Positions 34,810 to 43,494 of a stretch of 64,000 bases of DNA are shown piece after piece; the first letter of the stretch is position 1, and each line of letters begins with the position of its first letter. A program made the position numbers and the translations under genes. The notes below the pieces were generated by a model. It was not told where the DNA came from and made no database searches. It saw only the letters and a list, made by a program, of their open reading frames with translations. This DNA is from Vulcanimicrobium sp035943995 (lineage in GTDB: Bacteria; Vulcanimicrobiota; Vulcanimicrobiia; Vulcanimicrobiales; Vulcanimicrobiaceae), in contig DASZBS010000114.1 of assembly GCA_035943995.1 (NCBI GenBank), positions 1 to 64,000 of the forward strand. Direction: 5' to 3'.

Positions 34810-35116
34810 TCGCGGCGGGGGCGGCAGCGTCCCCGGGTTCATCACCGGTCTCGCGCTCGGCGCTCTCGCCGGCGCGACTCTTGCGATGATCCTCGCGCCG
34901 CAGTCCGGTGAGGATACGCGCGACCTGCTCGTTGCCAAAGCGCGCGAAGCCGGCGAACGCGCGCGCGACACCGCCGGTGACGCCAACGATCTTCTTGCCC
35001 GCGGGCGTCAAATCGTCGCGGATGCAAAAGCCCGGATCGACGGAGCGATCGCGGAAGGCAAGGACGCAGCTTCGCGCCAGCGCAGCACCCTCGAAGACGA
35101 AAGCAACCATAGCTAG
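34799..35116 (+). CDS. YtxH-domain general-stress-type protein
   Basis: 105 residues. A Gly-rich helix FITGLALGALAGATLAMILAPQSGEDTR is the classic YtxH opening. An Ala/Lys/Arg-rich helical tail (KAREAGERARDTAGDAND) like that of LEA/CsbD-type proteins follows. YtxH proteins are small membrane-bound general-stress proteins. The GTG at 34799 lies within the upstream gene, so translation is coupled. It precedes the rsbV-rsbW-sigma operon by 8 bases and may be one of its targets. Confidence 0.75.
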   Translation: MEADRGGGGSVPGFITGLALGALAGATLAMILAPQSGEDTRDLLVAKAREAGERARDTAGDANDLLARGRQIVADAKARIDGAIAEGKDAASRQRSTLEDESNHS

Positions 35117-35124
35117 GAGTTAGT

Positions 35125-35469
35125 GTGGATATCAAAGTCAACGTCCGCGAGTCCGAGGGCGACGCCTACGTGGTCGACCTCACCGGCGAGATCGACGTGT
35201 ACACCTCACCCAAGGTCAAGGACGCGATCACGGAGCTGATCGATCAAGAGCACTACAACCTCGTGATCAACCTCGAGAAGGTGCGCTACATCGACTCCAC
35301 CGGGCTCGGCGTGCTCATCGGCGGCCTCAAGCGCGTGCGCGAGCACGGCGGCTCGGTCAACCTCGTCTGCACCAACCCGCAGATCAAGAAGATCTTCGAC
35401 ATCACCGGCCTGGTGAAGATCTTCGGTATCTTCGACGACGAACAGAGCGCCATGAAGGCGCTGGTGTGA
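35125..35469 (+). CDS. rsbV: Anti-sigma-factor antagonist (RsbV/SpoIIAA type)
   Basis: A 114-residue STAS-domain protein. VVDLTGEIDVYTSPKVKDAI opens the fold, and YIDSTGLGVLIGGLKRV carries the Ser (about 58) that the partner kinase phosphorylates. When unphosphorylated it binds RsbW and frees the sigma factor. The start is a GTG at 35125. First of three overlapping genes in the classic rsbV-rsbW-sigma order; no RsbU phosphatase gene is next to it. Confidence 0.9.
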   Translation: MDIKVNVRESEGDAYVVDLTGEIDVYTSPKVKDAITELIDQEHYNLVINLEKVRYIDSTGLGVLIGGLKRVREHGGSVNLVCTNPQIKKIFDITGLVKIFGIFDDEQSAMKALV

Positions 35470-35906
35470 ACGCGTCCACCCACGCCCTCGAAATTTCTTC
35501 GCACGGCACCGTCGAGCTGAAGATCCCCGGGCGTGCCGAGTGGGTCGCGGTCGCGCGCCTCGCGGTCGCTGCCGTCGCGAGCCGGCTGCGGTTTTCGGTC
35601 GACGAGATCGAAGACATCAAGCTCGCCATCGCGGAAGCGTGCACCAACTCCATCCAGAGCTCCGGCGGCGTCGACGCGGGCGTCATCGAGATCGTTTGCG
35701 ATGCGCTGGAGAACGAGCTGCGCGTGACCGTTCGCGACCATTCACCCGGCTTGCATCTCGAGACCGCGAAACCAGGCGGCATCGACGAGGGGCGCACCGA
35801 AGAGCTAGGCGTGTTCTTGATCCGAGCTCTGATGGACAGCGTCGACTACACGAGCGATCCGCGCCGCGGCACGGAGCTCGTCATGGCGAAGCGCGTTACC
35901 AGCTAG
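35466..35906 (+). CDS. rsbW: Anti-sigma factor / serine kinase (RsbW type)
   Basis: A 146-residue GHKL ATPase. The N box is IEDIKLAIAEACTNSIQSS (Glu57, Asn61), the G1-like motif VRDHSPG (Asp91) and the last box ELGVFLIRALMDSVDYTS. It phosphorylates RsbV and holds the sigma factor inactive. GTGA overlap with rsbV (GTG at 35466) and 2 bases from the sigma gene, so the switch proteins are made in fixed ratio. The G1 motif is DHSPG rather than DxGxG, which is seen in some family members. Confidence 0.9.
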   Translation: MNASTHALEISSHGTVELKIPGRAEWVAVARLAVAAVASRLRFSVDEIEDIKLAIAEACTNSIQSSGGVDAGVIEIVCDALENELRVTVRDHSPGLHLETAKPGGIDEGRTEELGVFLIRALMDSVDYTSDPRRGTELVMAKRVTS

Positions 35907-35908
35907 CC

Positions 35909-36736
35909 GTGTCGTCGTCGGTTCCTCACGTGGACGAGGAACGCTGGGACCGGAATCGCGCGCGGCAGGCGTTCGCGCGCTTTGCCGAGCTGCGAAGCAA
36001 TCGGGCGCTCGATAGCGGCCCCGACCATTCCGGCATCAGCGAGTTCGACCGCTTGCGCAACGAGCTCGTGGTCGCGCACCTCAACCTCGTCCGCTACCTC
36101 GCCGTCAAGTTCGCCAACCGCGGCGAAGCGCTCGACGATCTGATCCAAGTCGGCACCGTCGGCTTGCTCAAGGCGATCGACCGCTTCGACCTCGAGCGTG
36201 GCGTCGAGTTCACCACGTATGCCACGCCGACGATCGTCGGCGAGATCAAGCGCTACTTCCGCGACAAGGGCTGGGCCGTCAAGGTCCCCCGCCGCCTGCA
36301 AGAGCTCAACCTGTCCGTCAACCGCGCGATCGAGAAGCTGACGGTCAAGCTCGGCCACTCGCCGACCGTCGGCGAGCTCGCACAGCACCTCGGCGCATCG
36401 GAAGAAGACATCCTTGAAGCGCAAGAGCTCGGCCAGGCGTACAACCTGCTCTCGCTCGACACGGAGCTCAACGGCGACGGCGACAAGAAGTCGCAGACGC
36501 TGGCGGACTACGTCGGCCAGAACGACGCCGGCCTGGAGTTGCTCGAAGACCGCGCGAACTTGGAGCGCGCGTTCCAAGTGCTGACCGGCCGCGAGCGCGT
36601 GATCCTGTACCTGCGGTTCTACGAGAGCGTGTCGCAGACAGAGATCGCAAAGCGCCTCAACGTCTCGCAGATGCACGTCTCGCGCCTGCAGCAAAAGGCG
36701 CTCGAAAAGCTCAAGAACTTCCTGCAAGAGAAGTAG
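35909..36736 (+). CDS. Alternative sigma factor, SigB/SigF type
   Basis: A sigma-70 family protein of 275 residues lacking region 1.1. Region 2 is VVAHLNLVRYLAVKFANRG then DDLIQVGTVGLLKAIDRFDL and FTTYATPTIVGEIKRYFRDK (-10 recognition). Region 3 is KVPRRLQELNLSVNRAIEKL, and region 4 is ERVILYLRFYESVSQTEIAK then SQMHVSRLQQKALEKL (-35 HTH). Released by the RsbV/RsbW switch, it likely drives general-stress genes. The start is a GTG at 35909, just after the rsbW stop. Confidence 0.92.
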   Translation: MSSSVPHVDEERWDRNRARQAFARFAELRSNRALDSGPDHSGISEFDRLRNELVVAHLNLVRYLAVKFANRGEALDDLIQVGTVGLLKAIDRFDLERGVEFTTYATPTIVGEIKRYFRDKGWAVKVPRRLQELNLSVNRAIEKLTVKLGHSPTVGELAQHLGASEEDILEAQELGQAYNLLSLDTELNGDGDKKSQTLADYVGQNDAGLELLEDRANLERAFQVLTGRERVILYLRFYESVSQTEIAKRLNVSQMHVSRLQQKALEKLKNFLQEK

Positions 36737-36761
36737 CGCCGCCTCCGCGCTATCGAGATGC

Positions 36762-37403
36762 TCATCCGGTTTGCGGCGGAGCGACGACGCGCAAGACGTT
36801 GTCGCCGCCGAGCACCACGGTGGCGGCGGTGACGCCTTCGGGAAACGTCACGTGAAGCGGTGCGATGCTGGGTGGGGTCTCGATGACGTCGCCTTCGGCG
36901 AACGAGCCGAACGCGACGCAATACACTGGCGCTGCAAGCGGGACGTCGACGGTCCAATTCGGTTTCGTGGCGACGACGACGGTCGCGACGCCGTCCATCC
37001 CGACCCCGACGAGCGCGCCTGCGTTCGCCGGAACGGTCGCATCCTGAACGATGCGCAACATCCCGGACGGTGCGCTCGCGCCGAGCGCCGTGAACGTGAA
37101 TCCGGCATCGTAGTACAGGGTCACCGAGTTGGCGCCGACGGGATCGGCGGCGACGACCTGTGAGCTGCGGACGAGCGCCCCGCCGAGCGCGTCACTCGCA
37201 ATCCACACGAAGCTGTACGTCTGGTTCCACGTGAACGCTGCGGTCGTCGCCGGATGCGTGCTTGCCGTGAGCCATGCCAGCGACGACATCCCTTCGACGG
37301 CCTGGTAGATGCACGCCGTCCCGGCGTTGGTGGAATCGTTGACGAACGTGAGGGTGAGCCGGGGTTCCGCAGGGGTCGGAACCCCGGCCAGCTGCACGCT
37401 CAC
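36762..37403 (-). CDS. RhiA-like protein, gene 4 of an uncharacterised operon
   Basis: About 213 residues, all beta-strand-like. It is paralogous to the product of 38621-39310: LTLTFVNDSTNAGTACIYQ, SLAWLTASTHPATTAAFTW, TYSFVW, VRSSQVVAADP and VGVGMDGVATVV all have direct counterparts there. The pattern recalls the RhiA family (a cytosolic protein first seen in Rhizobium under quorum control), but this is from memory. I take the GTG at 37403, which overlaps the upstream stop (GTGA), and not the upstream Arg-rich extension. Last gene of a four-gene operon; convergent with the sigma gene. Confidence 0.65.
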   Translation of the reverse strand: MSVQLAGVPTPAEPRLTLTFVNDSTNAGTACIYQAVEGMSSLAWLTASTHPATTAAFTWNQTYSFVWIASDALGGALVRSSQVVAADPVGANSVTLYYDAGFTFTALGASAPSGMLRIVQDATVPANAGALVGVGMDGVATVVVATKPNWTVDVPLAAPVYCVAFGSFAEGDVIETPPSIAPLHVTFPEGVTAATVVLGGDNVLRVVAPPQTG

Positions 37404-37756
37404 CGCCGCTCGCGGACGCTCGCGGCGATGCGCTGCAGCAACGCGGGCTCGACGTGCTTCGCGCCCGTCCCGAGCAGCCACAGCTCGAACTGGCTTCCGG
37501 GATCGAACCGCCGCTCGGACGCGAGCCGCACGATTCCGTCCGCGACGACGAACGATGCGTCGCCGGCATCGTCGTGAATCGTGACACGCAAGCCTCGATA
37601 GCCGAGCCGGCCCGTATCGGCGACATCCGCGCTCGTCGCGCGCTGGAGGTGCGCGAGGCGCCGCTCCAACTCACGCGTCTGCTGCGCGTCGAGCACCCAG
37701 CGGGTGTTCTCGCGCCCTGAGAAGACGTCGAGCAGCACGGTTGCGGTGCGCGTCAT
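37400..37756 (-). CDS. Small 'VFSGR' domain protein, gene 3 of the operon
   Basis: 118 residues with no recognised family. It starts TATVLLDVFSGRENTRWVLD, which is the same motif as the first 20 residues of the next gene upstream (KVVLDVFSGRPNPTWVLP). The two continue to match with ELERR-(I/L)A and GRLGYRG. So a free-standing copy of the N-terminal domain of its neighbour. No signal peptide or membrane segment. Overlaps the downstream RhiA-like gene by GTGA and lies 2 bases from the upstream one. Confidence 0.6.
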   Translation of the reverse strand: MTRTATVLLDVFSGRENTRWVLDAQQTRELERRLAHLQRATSADVADTGRLGYRGLRVTIHDDAGDASFVVADGIVRLASERRFDPGSQFELWLLGTGAKHVEPALLQRIAASVRERR

Positions 37757-37758
37757 GG

Positions 37759-38619
37759 TCAGTTGATCACCACATGCGACGAAGTGATCATGTAGGTGCA
37801 GAACGTCGTGTACTCGCCGCGGTCGCACGTCTGCGGGTCGGAAATCTGGTTGCCGGAGTTGTCGAGGTTGGTCGCCGCCGCTCCGCCGGTCTTGTGGGAC
37901 CAGCAGCCGTCGGCGTCCTGGCGGTACCAGTGGTAATCCTCCAGCGGCCAGATGACGAGCGCGACGTACCAGCCCGCGCCCGAGCCTAGCGGCGCGTTGA
38001 ACCCCTGCGTCTGGGTCAGCCCGTCCGCGATCGCGCACAGCATGACGGTATTGCAGTCCATGCTCGTGATGATCTTGCCGTGAGCGCGCCCGGGCTGGGC
38101 GAATGTATTCGTGATCTGGTTGTTCGCGTAATTGTAGCAGTTGTTGTACGGCTGCACGTTGGGCACGTTCCAGAGGTTCGGCTGGTACGGAGGCGTGTCC
38201 GGCGCAACGCACGCCGGACACTGGGCGGTGCCCGCCGAGTTGCTCGAGCCGGCCTCGACGGGCTTTGCGAGCTCCCGCTGCAAGTATGCTTTCAAGCGCG
38301 CGCCGAGGTGCGCGCCTGCGCGCTCGATGATGGCGTGCTCGATCGCGCGGCCCGGGTCGACGAGATTCGGCGCGAGGCGGCTCGTGCCGATCACGCCGCC
38401 GTGGATGCGAAGGTCCAGCGGCCCGGCCGGATCGCCGGCCGGGCGGTGCAGCGAGATCCCGCGGTACCCGAGCCGCCCGTCGATGCCGGGCGGCTTGAGC
38501 CGCGTCTTCTCGCCGAGCGCGGCGATGCGCCGCTCGAGCGCCTCGCTCTCCGCAGCCGGTAGAACCCACGTGGGATTCGGCCGGCCGGAGAACACGTCGA
38601 GAACGACTTTGGTCGGCAC
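37759..38619 (-). CDS. Two-domain protein with candidate cysteine-hydrolase domain, gene 2 of the operon
   Basis: 286 residues. The N-terminal ~120 form the 'VFSGR' domain shared with gene 3. The rest is a different, Cys/Asn/Tyr-rich domain: PYNNCYNYANNQITNTFAQP has Cys161 before a helix, and WPLEDYHWYRQDADGCWSHK has His230 and His242 in strands. A Cys followed later by a His in such settings is typical of papain/NlpC-like hydrolases, but this is an inference and no acid is assigned. Further Cys residues (134, 137, 189, 195, 239, 265, 274) may bind metal or form disulfides. The GTG at 38619 follows the upstream stop by one base. No signal peptide is visible. Confidence 0.6.
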   Translation of the reverse strand: MPTKVVLDVFSGRPNPTWVLPAAESEALERRIAALGEKTRLKPPGIDGRLGYRGISLHRPAGDPAGPLDLRIHGGVIGTSRLAPNLVDPGRAIEHAIIERAGAHLGARLKAYLQRELAKPVEAGSSNSAGTAQCPACVAPDTPPYQPNLWNVPNVQPYNNCYNYANNQITNTFAQPGRAHGKIITSMDCNTVMLCAIADGLTQTQGFNAPLGSGAGWYVALVIWPLEDYHWYRQDADGCWSHKTGGAAATNLDNSGNQISDPQTCDRGEYTTFCTYMITSSHVVIN

Positions 38620-38620
38620 G

Positions 38621-39310
38621 TCAGCCGACCTTTGCCGCCCGACCCCACTTCGCCGAACGGTCTTTGCGGCGTGCGGCGAGATACTCGGCGTTGGCGGAAG
38701 CGGTCGTTCCCACCGTCCAGGTGTCGTCCGCGTTGAGCGTCGCCACCATCTCGTACGTGTTCGGCGGGAAGTTGATGTTTGCGGTAGACGTGATCTCTTC
38801 GATGCTCATCACCACGCCTTGCGTGTAGTCGCCGAACGTGATCCAGTACTGCGGCGTCGGCGTGAACATCAGTTGCAGGTTCGGATCGGCCTGCACCACG
38901 TACGTGCCCGCGCCGGACATCCCGACGCCGACGGAGGCCTGGTTGGGCGGGATGGTGTTGTTCTCCGCGATGTACAGGCTACCCGGATTGGGGCCGCTCG
39001 TCGTCGGGCTGAAGTCGAACCCTCCGTTGTACACCAACGTCGTCTTGTTGTTGAGCGAGAGGTCGGCCGGCAGCACTTGCGAGGCGTTGAACAGCACGCC
39101 GGGCACGAGCGTCCCGGTCTGGCCCCACACGAAGCTGTAGTTGATTTGCCAGCTGAACGTTGCTTGCGTCCCCGGATTCGTGAACTTCGCGAACCATGCG
39201 AGCGACATGACGTCCTGCACGCCGATGTCCGGCGCGGTTTGGTAGACGCACGCGCTGCCGGCGAGCGACGAGTTGTTGACGAACGTGAGGTTGTAGGTAA
39301 CCGCGGGCAT
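38621..39310 (-). CDS. RhiA-like protein, gene 1 of the operon
   Basis: 229 residues. YNLTFVNNSSLAGSACVYQ, SLAWFAKFTNPGTQATFSW, NYSFVWGQTG, FNASQVLPADL, VGVGMSGAGTYVV and YWITFGDYTQGVV are laid out as in the product of 36762-37403 and resemble RhiA-type proteins. The C-terminus is basic (LAARRKDRSAKWGRAAK). The ATG at 39310 has GAAGGAG upstream. First gene of a right-to-left operon of four, which interleaves two paralogous pairs. The function is unknown; a secreted or stored small beta-protein is possible, though there is no signal peptide. Confidence 0.7.
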   Translation of the reverse strand: MPAVTYNLTFVNNSSLAGSACVYQTAPDIGVQDVMSLAWFAKFTNPGTQATFSWQINYSFVWGQTGTLVPGVLFNASQVLPADLSLNNKTTLVYNGGFDFSPTTSGPNPGSLYIAENNTIPPNQASVGVGMSGAGTYVVQADPNLQLMFTPTPQYWITFGDYTQGVVMSIEEITSTANINFPPNTYEMVATLNADDTWTVGTTASANAEYLAARRKDRSAKWGRAAKVG

Positions 39311-39701
39311 GAAGTGCTCCTTCGGAAAGGCGCACCGAGCCATCAACAAGCAAACCGCCAAGCCCGCGCGGCGTCGCTGCGCGGATTCTGCGAACGATTT
39401 CACCCGTATGACGTTCGGCGTCGAGGTGCCGGCGTTGACGAGAGCTTCTGTCGTGTCTCGGAGCCGGCTGCCTCGATCGTACGGCGCTCGCCGCTGCCGT
39501 GTAAAGCGCTGGACGGGACGCGGTCGACGATCTTTGCGATTCAGTCCACCGGCGATGAGACTCATCAGCACGTTCGCGACACGATAGGCCGGTATCGAAC
39601 CATCGAGCGGTTCGCGCCGGCCAACGCGCACGCGCGGCGTTCGCTCAAACCGAATTCTTCGATGAGCCGCGCTACGACGCGGCGGCGCGCGCGCGCGGGT
39701 A
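39311..39701. other. 390-bp region without a supported gene
   Basis: This region contains the promoter and ribosome site of the RhiA-like operon at its left end. The open frame continuing upstream of the operon's first gene is Arg/Ser-rich and has no homology signal. I see no repeat or RNA element I can name. Confidence 0.4.
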
Positions 39702-39962
39702 TCATCCGTCCCGGAGGACAGCGCGCAGCGCCTCGAGCTCGTCGGCTTGGCGCGCGGTTTGCCGGCGGCAGCGCGCGAGCGCGGCTTCGAGCTCGTCGAT
39801 CCGCTGCTGCAATGTGTCAGCGTGAGCACCGAACTGCCGCTTCCAGCGGAACAGCGTCGCCCGGCTGATTCCGTAACGGCCGCACGTCTCCGCAACCGAT
39901 CCCGCTGCGACTTCGCGCACGGCGCGCAGAATCGTCGATTGCGTATGGCGCCGGCGCCTCAC
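39702..39962 (-). CDS. Transposase-like helix-turn-helix protein (IS3 OrfA type)
   Basis: About 86 residues from a GTG at 39962. TQSTILRAVREVAAGSVAET then CGRYGISRATLFRWKRQFG is the HTH used by IS3/IS66-type OrfA proteins, and LQQRIDELEAALARCRRQTA is a leucine-zipper-like coiled coil as in those proteins. No OrfB catalytic partner or inverted repeats are visible around it, so it is either a remnant of an insertion sequence or a domesticated DNA-binding protein. Confidence 0.55.
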   Translation of the reverse strand: MRRRRHTQSTILRAVREVAAGSVAETCGRYGISRATLFRWKRQFGAHADTLQQRIDELEAALARCRRQTARQADELEALRAVLRDG

Positions 39963-40153
39963 CGCACCGGGTGCGCGGCCAAGCCGCACCGGTCGTTCTC
40001 GTCCACGTCGCACCCCGCCGTTGGACCGTTGTAACCCTTTCTCTTTCGCTTGTTGCGGTGATGGTGCCTTGCCTTGTGCCGGTTATGAGCGATGCGAACG
40101 GCCCGCCCGGGCGGGACGAACCCGGGGGAGGCGGCGAACCTGACGGGTCGGCC

Positions 40154-42772
40154 ATGACTTCCCAAGAGCTGCGTCAAGCATTCGTCGACTATTTCAAGCG
40201 GAACGGGCACGCGCATCTGCCGTCCGCCTCCCTCATCCCCGATGAGATGAGTACCACGCTGTTCACCATCGCGGGGATGGAGCAGTTCGTGCCGGTGTTT
40301 CTGGGCGAGATGCCGGCGCCCGCGCCGCGTGCCGTCACGGTGCAGCGCTGCCTGCGCGTCGCCGGGGCGAAGTCGGACATCGAGAACGTCGGGCGCACCG
40401 GGCGGCACGGCACGTTCCTGGAGATGCTCGGGAACTTCTCGTTCGGCGACTACTACAAGTCCGAGGCGATCCGCTTCGCTTGGGAGTTTCTCACGACCGT
40501 CATGAAGGTCGATCCCGCCAAGCTGTACGTCACCGTGCACACGTCGGACGACGAGGCGCAGCGGCTCTGGGAAAACGAGATCGGACTCAACCCGTCACGC
40601 ATCACGCGCTGGGACGAGGACAACTTCTGGACGATGGGGCCGACGGGCCCGTGCGGTCCGTGCAGCGAGATCTTCTTCGACACCGGGCCGGAGCACGCGT
40701 CCGGCCCCGATGACGACGGACCGAACAAAGGCGACCGCTACGTCGAGATCTGGAACGTCGTGTTCCAGCAGTACAACCGCGGCGCCGACGGCAAGCTCAA
40801 CGATTTGCCGCGCAAGGCGATCGACACGGGTGCCGGCTTCGAGCGCATGCTCGCGGTCGCCAACGGCATGGTCTCGATGTACGAGACCGACTTGTTCACC
40901 GACCTGATCGCGGCGCAGCCGCCGGTCGGGCAGACGTCGCTGCCTGCGCCCGAGCAGCTCGTGCGGCGGCGCATCATCGCGGACCACGCGCGCGCGGCGA
41001 CGTTCTTGATCGCCGACGGCGTGTACCCGTCGAACACCGAGCGCGGGTTCGTGCTGCGGTTCTTGATCCGGCGCGCGATTCGCAACGGGCGTTTGCTCGG
41101 GTATCCGCGTGCGTTCATGGCCGACCTCGCGAACGCGGTGGTCGCGTCGCTGGAGAGCGGTTATCCGGAGTTGCGCGCGCGGCTGAGCGACGTGCAGAAC
41201 GCGCTGCGCACGGAAGAAGCGGGTTTCATGCGCACGCTCGACCGCGGCAGCGAGCTGCTCGAAGCGCTCATCGGCGACGCGCTCGAGGACTGCACGATGC
41301 TGATCTCGGGTGACGACGCGTTCGTGCTGCACGATACGTACGGCTTTCCGTACGAGCTCACGCGCGAGATCGCGGCCGAGCGCGGCGTCGCGGTCGACAG
41401 CATCGCGTTCGAGCAGAAGATGGGCGAGCAGCGGCAGCGCGCGCGCGCCGACGCGGCGAGCAAACGCGGCGTCGTCACCGTCACCGACGTGCCGACGCTG
41501 TCGTCCGCGTTCGAAGGCTACGGCGGGCTCGAAGCCGCCGGCACGGTGCAGGCGATTCTCGTCGGCGGCAAGCCCGTCGAGTCGATCGACGGCGGCGCCG
41601 AGGCGCAGATCCTGCTCGACCGCACGTCGTTCTACGCGGAGAAGGGCGGCCAGGTCGGCGACCACGGCCGCATCACGCACGCCGACGCGGTGTTCGAGGT
41701 GACCGACACGCAGTACATCGGCGAAGCGATCGCGCACCACGGCCGGCTGACGCGCGGCGCGCTTGCCGCCGGCGACGCCGTGCGCACGAGCGTGTATCCC
41801 GAGTGGCGCGAGGAGATCCGCCGCCACCACACGTCGGCGCACTTGCTGCAGCGCGCGCTCAAGGACGTGCTCGGCGACGACATCGTCCAGGCCGGTTCGT
41901 GGGTGGGCGTCGACCGCATGCGGTTCGACTTCCGCAGCCCGTCCGGCGCGCTGACCCCGCAGCAGAAGCGCGCGGTGACGCAGCGCGTCAACGAGCTGAT
42001 CCGCGCCGACCACCATCAGGACATGACCGAGCTGCCGATCGAAGAGGCGAAAGCGACCGGCGCGATCACGATGGCGGGCGAGAAGTACGGCGACCGCGTG
42101 CGCGTCGTCGCGTTCGGGCCGGCGGTCGAGTTCTGCGGTGGAACGCACGCGCACACCACCGGCGAGCTCGGGCTGTTCGTGCTGCTGAGCGAAGGCTCGA
42201 TCGGGAGCGGCGTGCGCCGCATCGAGGGCATCGTGTCCAAGGCCGCGGAGCGGTACGTCGAGCAGCAGCAGGACACGCTCGCGACGCTGAGCGAGGCGCT
42301 CTCGGCAAAACCGGACGAGCTCGTGGAACGCGTCGAGCGCTTGCAAACCGACGTGCGCGATCTGCAAAAAGCGATGGCGGAGATCAAGGCGCGGCTCGCG
42401 TCCGCCGACGCGGCGACGTACGCCGACGCCGCGGAAGCGGTCGGCGCGACGCGCGCGGTGCTCGCGATCGTGCGCGAAGCCAACGCCGAGGCGCTGCGCA
42501 CGCTCGGCAACGCGATCCGCTCGCGGCTGCGCTCGGGCGTGGTGGGATTGGTCGGGACCGACGGCGACAGCGCGTCGCTGTTCGTCAGCGCAAGCGACGA
42601 CGCCGTGAAAGCCGGCGCGCACGCCGGCAACCTCGTCAAAGCCGCGGCGGCGCTCATCGGGGGCAAGGGCGGCGGCGCGCCCGCGCAAGCGCAGGGCGGC
42701 GGCAAGGATCCGTCGGGCGCGGAGGGCGCGCTCGCCGCGATGCGCGAGCTGCTCGCCGCCCAAGTGTCGTGA
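40154..42772 (+). CDS. alaS: Alanyl-tRNA synthetase
   Basis: Charges tRNA-Ala and edits mischarged Ser/Gly. 872 residues, the normal length, from the ATG at 40154; the in-frame extension to 39971 is not family-like. The N-terminal class II core is MTSQELRQAFVDYFKRNGH, GRTGRHGTFLEMLGNFSFGD and GPTGPCGPCSEIFFD. Editing-site zinc ligands are RHHTSAHLLQRAL and FCGGTHAHTTGE. The C-terminal C-Ala domain ends in a Gly-rich GGKGGGAPAQAQGGG. No T-box-type leader is recognised upstream. Confidence 0.96.
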   Translation: MTSQELRQAFVDYFKRNGHAHLPSASLIPDEMSTTLFTIAGMEQFVPVFLGEMPAPAPRAVTVQRCLRVAGAKSDIENVGRTGRHGTFLEMLGNFSFGDYYKSEAIRFAWEFLTTVMKVDPAKLYVTVHTSDDEAQRLWENEIGLNPSRITRWDEDNFWTMGPTGPCGPCSEIFFDTGPEHASGPDDDGPNKGDRYVEIWNVVFQQYNRGADGKLNDLPRKAIDTGAGFERMLAVANGMVSMYETDLFTDLIAAQPPVGQTSLPAPEQLVRRRIIADHARAATFLIADGVYPSNTERGFVLRFLIRRAIRNGRLLGYPRAFMADLANAVVASLESGYPELRARLSDVQNALRTEEAGFMRTLDRGSELLEALIGDALEDCTMLISGDDAFVLHDTYGFPYELTREIAAERGVAVDSIAFEQKMGEQRQRARADAASKRGVVTVTDVPTLSSAFEGYGGLEAAGTVQAILVGGKPVESIDGGAEAQILLDRTSFYAEKGGQVGDHGRITHADAVFEVTDTQYIGEAIAHHGRLTRGALAAGDAVRTSVYPEWREEIRRHHTSAHLLQRALKDVLGDDIVQAGSWVGVDRMRFDFRSPSGALTPQQKRAVTQRVNELIRADHHQDMTELPIEEAKATGAITMAGEKYGDRVRVVAFGPAVEFCGGTHAHTTGELGLFVLLSEGSIGSGVRRIEGIVSKAAERYVEQQQDTLATLSEALSAKPDELVERVERLQTDVRDLQKAMAEIKARLASADAATYADAAEAVGATRAVLAIVREANAEALRTLGNAIRSRLRSGVVGLVGTDGDSASLFVSASDDAVKAGAHAGNLVKAAAALIGGKGGGAPAQAQGGGKDPSGAEGALAAMRELLAAQVS

Positions 42773-43470
42773 TCGCAGTGCTGGCGGCTGCGGCCGTCGC
42801 TGCGGCGACCGCCGCGCCCGCGCCGACGCCGACGCCGGCGCCGGACGCCGTCGTCGCGAAGTACGCCGCCGCGCTCGCGGCGCTCAAAGAGCCGCGCGTG
42901 TTCAGCGTCGACTACACGATCGAGCAGACCGGGACGCGTGCGCTCGAACAAACGCACCGGATTTATCGCAGCGGCACGGACGAGCGCGACGAGACGATCG
43001 CGGTCAACGGCACGCGCCCGACGTCGCCGCTCGTGCGCATCTTCCGCCGCCGCCCGTACCGCTACACGATCGCCGCGCTCGCGCCGAAGCCGTCCGCGTA
43101 CGATTTCACCTATGCGGGCCCGCACAAGGACGGCAAGCACGTCGATTACGTCTTCACCCTCACGCCGAAGAAGCCGGTGCGCGGCTTTGGTTTCACCGAA
43201 GTGATCGTCGACGGCGTGACGTTCTTGCCGGCGGCCGTGTCGTTCGCGACGGATCAGCACGCCGGGCACGGTCAGGTGACGTTCGCGAAATCGGATCGCT
43301 GGTGGGTGGCGCGCAGCGCCGCCGCGCAGGCGAACGTCCCGGGCGGCATCGCGCACGAACGCCTGATGTTCTCGCGCTGGCGCTTCCCCGCGACGCTGCC
43401 GCGCTCGACGTTCGCCGCCCCGCGCCCGCTGCCCACGCCGCCGTCCGCGGTCCCGCCCGCGCTACCGTGA
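42769..43470 (+). CDS. Secreted hypothetical protein (outer-membrane-carrier-like)
   Basis: 233 residues. The signal peptide AVLAAAAVAAATAAPAPTPT merges into a Pro-rich spacer. The rest is beta-rich: ALKEPRVFSVDYTIEQTGTR, RIYRSGTDERDETIAVNG, RRRPYRYTIAALA, and HVDYVFTLTPKK. Such layouts occur in LolA/LolB-like and DUF-type envelope proteins, but I cannot place it with confidence. GTG at 42769 overlaps the alaS stop (GTGA). Confidence 0.6.
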   Translation: MIAVLAAAAVAAATAAPAPTPTPAPDAVVAKYAAALAALKEPRVFSVDYTIEQTGTRALEQTHRIYRSGTDERDETIAVNGTRPTSPLVRIFRRRPYRYTIAALAPKPSAYDFTYAGPHKDGKHVDYVFTLTPKKPVRGFGFTEVIVDGVTFLPAAVSFATDQHAGHGQVTFAKSDRWWVARSAAAQANVPGGIAHERLMFSRWRFPATLPRSTFAAPRPLPTPPSAVPPALP

Positions 43471-43494
43471 AGCAGTCGCGCTCGCGCGCCGCTT

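Noticed and set aside
39314..39895. N-terminal extension of the first RhiA-like gene
   Set aside because: A strong ribosome site precedes the ATG at 39310, and the extension is Arg/Ser-rich and unrelated to the paralogue at 36762-37403.
39963..40153. T-box or other riboswitch upstream of alaS
   Set aside because: The conserved T-box sequence is absent; only short GC-rich inverted repeats are seen.
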